The notes under the pieces: generated by a model
What the model saw: only the letters and a program-made list of their open reading frames with translations
Told to the model about the DNA's origin: nothing
Databases searched by the model: none
Source of the DNA: Nitrospira sp.
Lineage (GTDB): Bacteria > Nitrospirota > Nitrospiria > Nitrospirales > Nitrospiraceae
Assembly: GCA_024998565.1 (NCBI GenBank)
Contig: JACOEM010000005.1
Location: forward strand, 124,001-188,000
Direction: 5' to 3'
Length of the DNA: 64,000 nt
Position numbers and translations under genes: made by a program
In this document: one piece after another, positions 57,568 to 64,000 of the stretch
Layout of the letters: each line of letters opens with the position of its first letter
Numbering within the stretch: the first letter of the stretch is position 1

Positions 57568-58716
57568 ATGAAACAACGTCTCTGCAAACTGTCGCTCATT
57601 CTCGTCGGTCTGACGTTGGCTGGCTGTACGCGTCCCGATCCGCCCGCACCCTCGTCGAAAACCGTCCAACCGCCGGTCGTCGCCACCCGCCAACCCGATA
57701 TTCAAACGATGCTCATTGAGACCTCACCCTCGCTTCCGGCCCTGACGCTGTCGGCCAGGGTGACCTATGCCGAGGACGGGTTTTCCAGAATCTCCTCCCC
57801 CCTCCAGGGACCGGTGCTGGATGTGCGGGTCAAACTCGGGCAGGCTGTCAAAGCCGGCGATGTGTTGATGGTCATCGACGCGGCCGACATCGCTACCGCC
57901 TATGCCGCCTATGTCGAGGAGATTTCCGAGTTGGGACTGGCCGAACGTAACTATGAATTGACGAAAGACTTGTACGATGCCCAAGCCATGTCCCTGAAAG
58001 ACCTGGAACATGCGGAGAACGATCTGAACCGCGAACGGGCGGAATTCAAACAGGCAAAAGGCCGGCTCCTGTCTCTGCGCGTGCCGGCGGCTGAACTCAG
58101 CAAACCGCTTGCCCAGCAACAGATCACGTCACGGTTCGAATTGCGCAGCCCGTTGACGGGAACCGTGGTCGAGCGCAATGTGACACCCGGACAAATTGTA
58201 GGGCCGGCCACGGACACGCCGTTGTTTACCGTCGCCAATCTCGACCGTTTGCAGGTCGTTGCGGATGTGTATGAACATGACCTCTCGGGAATTCGTGTCG
58301 GAGCGGTCGCGCCCATGACCGTCGAGGCCTACCCGGGTATCGAGTTTCCCGCCACGATCAGCGTGATCGGCGATGTGGTCGATCCGGCCACGCGCACCAT
58401 TAAAATTCGCGCGTCCGTCTCGAACGTGGATCGTCGCCTGAAGCCTGAAATGTTCGCACGCGTGACCATCGCTGGCCACACCATGCGCCCGAAAATCGTC
58501 ATTCCGAAACAGGCACTCCTTGAACATTCCGGCAAACAGTGGGTGGTGGTGCAACACGACGCCGGCCGGCTTGAAGAACGTGCCATCAATATCGACAGCG
58601 TGATCGATAATCAGGTGACGATTCGGGAGGGGCTCACGACCGGAGAACGAATCCTGCTCGCGCCCTCGACCATCAACCACCTCGCGGCGGGTGACACCTC
58701 AGCCGGCGGAGCGTAA
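57568..58716 (+). CDS. Periplasmic adaptor lipoprotein of an RND-type efflux pump
   Basis: 382 residues from ATG 57568 (MKQRLCKLSLILVGLTLAGC), a lipoprotein signal with Cys20. The order of domains is that of HlyD/AcrA/CusB adaptors: a beta barrel and lipoyl half (GPVLDVRVKLGQAVKAGDVL), a helical hairpin about 115-180, the second lipoyl half (LRSPLTGTVVERNVTPGQIV) and a membrane-proximal barrel (GIEFPATISVIGDVVD). It links an inner-membrane pump to an outer-membrane channel, but neither gene is present here. It may serve a pump elsewhere. Confidence 0.9.
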   Translation: MKQRLCKLSLILVGLTLAGCTRPDPPAPSSKTVQPPVVATRQPDIQTMLIETSPSLPALTLSARVTYAEDGFSRISSPLQGPVLDVRVKLGQAVKAGDVLMVIDAADIATAYAAYVEEISELGLAERNYELTKDLYDAQAMSLKDLEHAENDLNRERAEFKQAKGRLLSLRVPAAELSKPLAQQQITSRFELRSPLTGTVVERNVTPGQIVGPATDTPLFTVANLDRLQVVADVYEHDLSGIRVGAVAPMTVEAYPGIEFPATISVIGDVVDPATRTIKIRASVSNVDRRLKPEMFARVTIAGHTMRPKIVIPKQALLEHSGKQWVVVQHDAGRLEERAINIDSVIDNQVTIREGLTTGERILLAPSTINHLAAGDTSAGGA

Positions 58717-58739
58717 CGAAGCCGCACTTCGGGAAGGGG

Positions 58740-59975
58740 CTACAGCGACGCCACCAGAATACGCACGAGCCCGGAGAGATCCTCGGTATCGAGCCCTGCG
58801 ACAGTCCGATTGGTCGTGTTGGTATAGGCGGCCTCCAGAGAGATCGTCGTGGGATGGCCGTAAATCGGCTCTAGATGTAACGCAAACATCCCCTTGCCCA
58901 CGATGCTGTTCGTATCGATCAGTCCATCACTCGAACTGGTGCTCGTATAGCCTCCCATCGCACTGACCAATAACCGCTGACTCTGTTTGTACAGCAACGA
59001 CAGGGACGCCATAGGCGTCTGAATCGTCGCGCCGGACCAGCTTTGGGTCTCCGTCCGGTAGCTCAGCGTCGGAGCAAGCGTCAAAGTGTTCATGGGCCGA
59101 TAGGTCGCCACCAGGGTCTGGGCAAAGGCGGTCGATTGGGACCCTCCTCGCATTTCGTCGTTCGTCAGGATGTAGCTCGATGAGAGCCGTGCGTTCCACG
59201 TGAGTCCCGTATAGGAGAGGGCGGCCTCCATGCTGTTGCTCTGACTTCGCTGCGGGATCGCACCGCTGGGGTCGAAACTGCTCGCGAGGGCGCTTCGCGT
59301 ATAGGTCAGACTGAGTTCTGGCCAAGCCGGCTTGGCCACCGCGAGACCGATGCGATTGAAGGTGTGTTGAATCCTGGCCCGGGTGGGATCCAGGTCCACA
59401 TTATTCCAGGTTTGACCGGACGAGCTTCGGAGCTTCGTAATCCCCATCCCCCATTCGCCCCACATTTCCCGCACCGTCTGGTCAGGTGAATTGAAAAACG
59501 CCTTGCCGGCCGACCGATAGTTGATGCCGTAGCGAAACTGACCGTTGGTGCCCGTCAGCGCCATACGCACCATGCGTTTGGTCCCGTCATCCCGCTGATC
59601 GATGCGAGAGGGAATACCCGCATCGTTCGTCGCATTGTTGGCCACCTCGCCTTCCGTCGTCAGCTGTCCCTTGAAGAATGTCGACGCCGCCACCACGCCT
59701 TTCGTCTGCGGCCGTTCCGAATCAGGAACCAGGTCCTTCAAACGCGTCGACGCGGTCGGCGGCGCAAAGGAGGTGGTGTGGAAAGAGGCGTGCAACACGG
59801 GAGACGCAATCGAAAAGGGGATCGCTGATGAACCGGACTCGCGGGCCGTGTCCGTGAACTGAATCCGTTGCAGGAGGAGATCTGATTGCTGCGCTTCCTC
59901 CGCCAGAGCCGTCAACGGGAGGGCCAGCAGCAGGAGCCAGCCCCACACCATCAGACGGCCTGTCATGCCGAACAA
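58740..59975 (-). CDS. Outer-membrane beta-barrel protein of unknown function
   Basis: 411 residues with a signal peptide (LMVWGWLLLLALPLTALAEE). After a disordered Ser/Thr-rich region (about 27-105) come many amphipathic strands such as MVRMALTGTNGQFRYGINYR, PELSLTYTRSAL and SMEAALSYTGLTWNARLSSS, typical of a large barrel of 16 or more strands. ATG 59966 is an alternative start. It has the position of a pump partner next to the adaptor gene but is not an outer-membrane efflux protein of the TolC type, and faces the other way. Confidence 0.75.
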   Translation of the reverse strand: MFGMTGRLMVWGWLLLLALPLTALAEEAQQSDLLLQRIQFTDTARESGSSAIPFSIASPVLHASFHTTSFAPPTASTRLKDLVPDSERPQTKGVVAASTFFKGQLTTEGEVANNATNDAGIPSRIDQRDDGTKRMVRMALTGTNGQFRYGINYRSAGKAFFNSPDQTVREMWGEWGMGITKLRSSSGQTWNNVDLDPTRARIQHTFNRIGLAVAKPAWPELSLTYTRSALASSFDPSGAIPQRSQSNSMEAALSYTGLTWNARLSSSYILTNDEMRGGSQSTAFAQTLVATYRPMNTLTLAPTLSYRTETQSWSGATIQTPMASLSLLYKQSQRLLVSAMGGYTSTSSSDGLIDTNSIVGKGMFALHLEPIYGHPTTISLEAAYTNTTNRTVAGLDTEDLSGLVRILVASL

Positions 59976-60140
59976 TCCGTCGAAAGGATGTCGTGGCGCA
60001 GCATGAAATCAAGTGTAGCACTCGATTCTCAGCCGTCCGGGCGCTTGCGGGAGTGCACAAAAACTGTCGGGAGATGTACATCGGCGAACGCGTGACGCCG
60101 CGTTCCAGCAGGCAGGAATCGGCCGCAATGACGGGAGGTT

Positions 60141-61523
60141 CTACGCCGGAGATGCGCTGTCTTCGGTCACCTCAACGATGCCCCTGTGCAAAATTGCCAC
60201 TATCTTGGTTAATTCTTGAGGGCTGGTGGAGAGGGGGGGGACCAGTGCGATAACGTTGCCGAGCGGTCTCATCAAGAGGCCGCGTTGCCGGCAGGCCCGG
60301 GCCACGCGATGGCCGATTCGCATTTCAAGCGGGTAGGGAGTGCGCGTCGTGCGATCCTCCACCAATTCAATGCCGACCATCAAACCACATTGCCGTATCT
60401 CGCCCACATGACTCAGCGAGGCCGTCGGACGCAGCAGACGGGCGAGCAGTTTGGTCTGCGTTCGAACGTGCGTGAGCGTCTTCTCGCGACGAAAGGTATC
60501 GAGGTTGGCCAGAGCCACGGCGCAGCCCAACGGATTACCCGTGTAACTGTGTCCGTGGAAGAACGTCTTCCACTCGTCATACCGTCCCAAGAAGGCGTTG
60601 TAGATCTCCTCGGTCGCCAGGGTGGCTGCCAGCGGCATGTATCCGCCGGTCATACCCTTGCTGATCGCCATGAGATCCGGCGTCACACCTTCATGCTGAC
60701 AAGCGAACATTTTGCCGGTTCGGCCGAAGCCCGTCGCCACTTCATCCGCAATCAACAAGACGTTGTACTTCGTGCAGAGCTCACGCACGCGGGTGAGGTA
60801 TCCCGGCGGCGCGGTCAACATCCCCGCCGCCGCTAGCACGAGCGGTTCGAGAATGACCCCGGCCAGTTCACGATGACGGGCCTTCAACAGCGACTCCAGC
60901 GGATCAATGCAGGCCATGTGACAAGCGGGATACGTCAGGCGCAGCGGACAACGATAACAATAGGGCGGGTCGACTTGAAGGGTGGGAAACAGGAGCGACT
61001 TGAATCGTGCATGAAACAGTTCAATGTTGCCCACGCTCACAGCCCCGATCGTGTCGCCGTGGTAGGCCAGCTTCAAATGCAGAAAGGAATGTTTGGGGCC
61101 CGCGGTCGGCTGCCGCTGTTGCCAGTATTGTACCGCCATCTTCAGCGCCACCTCGACCGCCGTGGACCCGTTGTCCGAATAAAACACCCGTTGCAGTCCC
61201 TTCGGCGCAATCCGGATCAGCTCCCTCGCCAGTCGAATGGCCGGCGGATTGGACAGACCGAGGAAGGTGGAATGCGCGATCTGTCCGAGCTGCGTCGTGA
61301 GGGCGCGATCCAATCGCGGATGCCGGTGGCCGTGAATATTGACCCAGATGGACGACGTGCCGTCGAGATACTTCCGGCCCTCCGTGTCGATGAGGTAGGA
61401 GCCTTTGCCCTTGTGGATGATCAGAGGCTCCTCCTGCTCCCATTCCTGCATCTGCGTAAACGGATGCCACAGATAGGCATGGTCCCAGGCTGCTAGTGGA
61501 AGGTGCTTGGATGGTCGAGTCAT
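60141..61523 (-). CDS. bioA: Adenosylmethionine-8-amino-7-oxononanoate aminotransferase
   Basis: 460 residues from ATG 61523 (MTRPSKHLPLAAWDHAYLWH); a longer frame upstream runs through the promoter and is rejected. The class III aminotransferase motifs are HPFTQMQEW, the cofactor loop NGSTAVEVALKMA, LLIADEVATGFGRTGKMFAC and the PLP-binding Lys in AISKGMTGGY. BioA makes 7,8-diaminopelargonate in biotin synthesis and uses SAM as amino donor. No other bio gene is in the window. Its promoter shares the -35 box with the divergent lepA promoter. Confidence 0.93.
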   Translation of the reverse strand: MTRPSKHLPLAAWDHAYLWHPFTQMQEWEQEEPLIIHKGKGSYLIDTEGRKYLDGTSSIWVNIHGHRHPRLDRALTTQLGQIAHSTFLGLSNPPAIRLARELIRIAPKGLQRVFYSDNGSTAVEVALKMAVQYWQQRQPTAGPKHSFLHLKLAYHGDTIGAVSVGNIELFHARFKSLLFPTLQVDPPYCYRCPLRLTYPACHMACIDPLESLLKARHRELAGVILEPLVLAAAGMLTAPPGYLTRVRELCTKYNVLLIADEVATGFGRTGKMFACQHEGVTPDLMAISKGMTGGYMPLAATLATEEIYNAFLGRYDEWKTFFHGHSYTGNPLGCAVALANLDTFRREKTLTHVRTQTKLLARLLRPTASLSHVGEIRQCGLMVGIELVEDRTTRTPYPLEMRIGHRVARACRQRGLLMRPLGNVIALVPPLSTSPQELTKIVAILHRGIVEVTEDSASPA

Positions 61524-61596
61524 GATGACGGGAAAATACAGAACAACTCGTGCGGCACGATCGCATCGACGACGCTGAACGACGCGCCGCGCGCGG

Positions 61597-61647
61597 ATTA
61601 TAACGGCGGGCGATTTCTTTGACAACCTTGGGAGCGGCCACTATAAT
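61597..61647. promoter_or_regulatory. Divergent bioA and lepA promoters sharing one -35 region
   Basis: On the plus strand TTGACA (61619-61624) and TATAAT (61642-61647) have a 17-bp spacer and drive lepA. On the minus strand TTGTCA (61625-61620) and TATAAT (61602-61597) also have a 17-bp spacer and drive bioA. The two -35 boxes cover almost the same bases (TTTGACAAC), so polymerase cannot occupy both promoters at once. The lepA leader would be only about 12 bases long. Confidence 0.75.
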
Positions 61648-61665
61648 GAACCGATTTTGGGGAAC

Positions 61666-63477
61666 ATGAGCCAGGATTTGCAAAGTCTCATCCGAAATTT
61701 CTCGATCATCGCCCATATCGATCACGGTAAATCGACCCTCGCTGACCGGCTCCTCGACGCAACTGGCGCAGTGACTGCCCGGGAGGCGAAAGAGCAGATC
61801 CTCGATGCGATGGACCTGGAGCGTGAGCGCGGCATCACGATCAAAGCGCACGCTGTGGCCATCCGCTACAAGGCTCAGGACGGGAAGACGTATTTACTGC
61901 ACTTAATCGATACGCCCGGTCACGTCGACTTCACGTACGAAGTGTCGCGCAGCCTCGCAGCCTGCGAGGGCTCGTTGCTGCTCGTCGATGCGACGCAGGG
62001 AGTGCAGGCGCAGACCATCGCCAACGTCAACCTGGCCATGGGCAACCACCATACGATTATTCCGGTCATCAATAAGATCGATCTCGCCAGCGCCGACGTC
62101 GAAGGCACGAAACAGCAAATCTCCGATGTCCTCACCCTGGACGCCAGCGATGCCATGTTGGTGAGCGCCAAGGAAGGGCGCGGGGTTCCGGAAGTGCTCG
62201 AGGCGATCGTCAAACGTATTCCGCCGCCCTCCGGCGATCCCGATCGTCCGCTCAAGGCGTTGATTTTCGATTCTTGGTTCGATAACTACCAGGGCGTGAT
62301 CGTCCTCACCCGCATCATCGACGGCTCCGTGCGCCCCGGGATGAAGATCAAGGTGATGTCCAACGACCGGCTCTTCGAAGTCACCGAGGTCGGACAGTTC
62401 ACGCCGAAACGAACCAAGGGCACCCAGCTCATGACGGGGGAGGTCGGCTACCTCTGCGCCAATATGAAGGAAGTGGCCGACGTGAAGATCGGTGACACGT
62501 TGACCGAGGCGGCACACCCGACTGAGCAACCGTTTCCCGGCTACAAAGAAGTCAAACCCCTGGTGTTTTGCGGACTGTATTCCACGGACACCGCACGCTA
62601 CGAAGATCTGCGGGATGCGCTCTTGAAATTGCGATTGAACGACTCGTCGTTTATTTATGAGCCGGAAACTTCGCTCGCCCTTGGATTCGGCTTCCGTTGC
62701 GGCTTCCTCGGTCTGCTCCACATGGAAATCATTCAGGAGCGGCTGGAGCGTGAATACGGACTGACGCTTATCACCACTGCCCCGACCGTCATCTACCGGA
62801 TTCTGACGACCAAAGGCGACGTGCTCGAACTCAACAACCCGGCGGAACTTCCCGAACCCAGTTCGATCGCCTCGTTCGAGGAGCCGTTTATCCTTGCAAC
62901 GCTGATCGCGCCGGAGCGTTATCTCGGCACCCTGCTGCAATTGTGTCAGGAGCGGCGCGGTATCCAGCGAAGCATCCACTACCTGGATCCCACCCGCGTC
63001 GTGATCAGCTACGAGCTGCCGCTCAACGAAGTCATCCTCGATTTCTACGACAAGTTGAAATCGAAGACACAGGGCTATGCGTCGCTCGACTACGAACTCC
63101 TCGGGTATCGGGAATCCGAATTGGTGCGCCTGGATATTCTGCTCAACGGTGAGCCCGTCGATGCGTTGTCTTTCATCACGCATAAAGAGCGGGCGTATCA
63201 GCGCGGGCGTCAGGTCGCGGAAAAAATGAAAGAACTGATTCCCAAACAGATGTTCGAAATCGCCATCCAGGCGGCAATCGGCAACAAGATCATCGCGCGG
63301 GAAACAATCGGCGCCATTAAGAAGAATGTCACCGCAAAGTGTTACGGCGGCGACATCTCGCGCAAGCGAAAGCTGTGGGACAAGCAGAAGGAAGGCAAGA
63401 AACGCATGAAAGCGGTCGGACGGGTGGAAGTGCCCCAAGAGGCGTTCCTGGCCATCTTGAAGGTGGGCGAGGAATGA
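61666..63477 (+). CDS. lepA: Elongation factor 4 (LepA)
   Basis: 603 residues from ATG 61666. Translational GTPase motifs are [15 protein letters not shown] (P-loop), the switch region [37 protein letters not shown] and [10 protein letters not shown]. The C-terminal domain specific for LepA ([40 protein letters not shown]) is complete. EF4 remodels stalled ribosomes. The stop overlaps the lepB start as ATGA, so lepA-lepB is a coupled pair as in many bacteria. Confidence 0.97.
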   Translation: MSQDLQSLIRNFSIIAHIDHGKSTLADRLLDATGAVTAREAKEQILDAMDLERERGITIKAHAVAIRYKAQDGKTYLLHLIDTPGHVDFTYEVSRSLAACEGSLLLVDATQGVQAQTIANVNLAMGNHHTIIPVINKIDLASADVEGTKQQISDVLTLDASDAMLVSAKEGRGVPEVLEAIVKRIPPPSGDPDRPLKALIFDSWFDNYQGVIVLTRIIDGSVRPGMKIKVMSNDRLFEVTEVGQFTPKRTKGTQLMTGEVGYLCANMKEVADVKIGDTLTEAAHPTEQPFPGYKEVKPLVFCGLYSTDTARYEDLRDALLKLRLNDSSFIYEPETSLALGFGFRCGFLGLLHMEIIQERLEREYGLTLITTAPTVIYRILTTKGDVLELNNPAELPEPSSIASFEEPFILATLIAPERYLGTLLQLCQERRGIQRSIHYLDPTRVVISYELPLNEVILDFYDKLKSKTQGYASLDYELLGYRESELVRLDILLNGEPVDALSFITHKERAYQRGRQVAEKMKELIPKQMFEIAIQAAIGNKIIARETIGAIKKNVTAKCYGGDISRKRKLWDKQKEGKKRMKAVGRVEVPQEAFLAILKVGEE

Positions 63478-64000
63478 GTCTCGACCCCAATCCACGCCCC
63501 GACGACAGGTCCTCAACGACGGGACCGGTAACGCCCCCCGCACCCTCAGACCAAGCGACAGAGGCCCCCACGGTCGTCGCGGTCGGTCAACCGGCCCACA
63601 AGTCGATCCTGCGGGAATATGCGGAAGCGATCATCATCGCGATGTTGCTCGCCTTTGCCATTCGCGTCTTCGTAGTGCAGGCCTTCAAGATTCCCTCCGG
63701 CTCGATGATTCCTACGCTGCTGGTGGGTGATCATATTCTCGTCAGCAAACTGTCCTATGGCTTGCAATGGCCGACCGACTGCAAGATTCAGCCGGGCTTT
63801 CCGCCGGTCACCTGCTACTCCTCGCGCACGCTCATTCCGTTCGGCTCGATCCAGCGCGGCGATATCATCGTATTCCGGTTTCCCGAAGATGAAGACAAGG
63901 ACTTTATCAAACGCGTCATCGGTCTCCCCGGCGATACCATTCACGTGCGAAATAAAGTCGTGCACATCAACGGGACGCCGTTCGACGACCATGCCTTCAC
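63474..64000 (+). CDS. lepB: Signal peptidase I (partial, cut by the window end)
   Basis: At least 175 residues from ATG 63474, overlapping lepA. The N-terminus has a disordered Pro/Thr-rich stretch of about 45 residues and one membrane anchor ([18 protein letters not shown]). The S26 motifs are [20 protein letters not shown] with the catalytic Ser, [18 protein letters not shown] with the catalytic Lys, and [10 protein letters not shown]. The 3' end is missing. It cleaves signal peptides of exported proteins on the periplasmic side. Confidence 0.95.
   Translation, partial: MSLDPNPRPDDRSSTTGPVTPPAPSDQATEAPTVVAVGQPAHKSILREYAEAIIIAMLLAFAIRVFVVQAFKIPSGSMIPTLLVGDHILVSKLSYGLQWPTDCKIQPGFPPVTCYSSRTLIPFGSIQRGDIIVFRFPEDEDKDFIKRVIGLPGDTIHVRNKVVHINGTPFDDHAF

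Noticed and set aside
61903-63543. Minus-strand frame of 546 codons inside lepA
   Set aside because: lepA is unmistakable on the plus strand; this frame is its antisense shadow in GC-rich DNA.

Overview
The window is a piece of a GC-rich bacterial chromosome that looks like a Nitrospira-type (Nitrospirota) genome. This is an inference from gene content and style: a copper nitrite reductase beside a Crp/Fnr regulator, a Tll0287-like haem protein, an archease-RtcB pair, a separate succinate dehydrogenase Fe-S subunit and an HdrB-like CCG protein, many small toxin-antitoxin remnants, and two families of short intergenic repeats. No rRNA, tRNA, CRISPR array, transposase or integrase was seen.

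Layout. 1-2722: an operon of four uncharacterised membrane proteins. 2883-8442: a PqqD-like/MEMO protein, a repeat-filled gap, a BamE-like lipoprotein, an intact BrnT-type toxin-antitoxin pair, a cyclophilin and an MBL-fold hydrolase. 8566-19626 is the accessory part. A five-gene type I restriction island (hsdM, hsdS, HipA-like kinase, HIRAN protein, hsdR) lies between toxin-antitoxin debris: a PemK-like stub on the left; a collapsed MazEF module and a frameshifted PIN toxin on the right. Two broken copies of the 3' end of an MFS transporter gene lie in the same area, 1.3-2.4 kb from the intact gene. 21-29 kb: AsmA protein, M24 peptidase, sdhB, archease and rtcB. 29-36.5 kb: cyclic-di-GMP signalling (PilZ, membrane sensor, REC-PAS-GGDEF-EAL), a TPR/2OG-oxygenase fusion, sthA and an HDOD protein. 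36.8-41.6 kb: small secreted or redox proteins. 41.7-45.4 kb: nirK, crp/fnr and transketolase.

45.5-57.2 kb is a pyrimidine operon: pyrR, pyrB, pyrC, a DUF4149 protein, carA, sppA, an M48 protease, carB, greA and a SAM hydrolase. It is preceded by a promoter, a PyrR-binding hairpin and an intrinsic terminator, so it is very probably controlled by PyrR attenuation. 57.5-64 kb: an efflux adaptor lipoprotein, a beta-barrel protein, and the divergent bioA and lepA-lepB units, whose promoters share one -35 box. lepB runs off the window.

The most notable items are the HipA-like kinase and HIRAN genes embedded between hsdS and hsdR, the PyrR attenuator, the FNR-type operator in front of nirK, the insertion of a 118-bp palindromic element exactly at the archease/rtcB junction, and the toxin-antitoxin debris around the restriction island. 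Where an upstream start codon gave a longer frame, I chose starts by ribosome-binding site and family alignment; those choices are stated in the entries.
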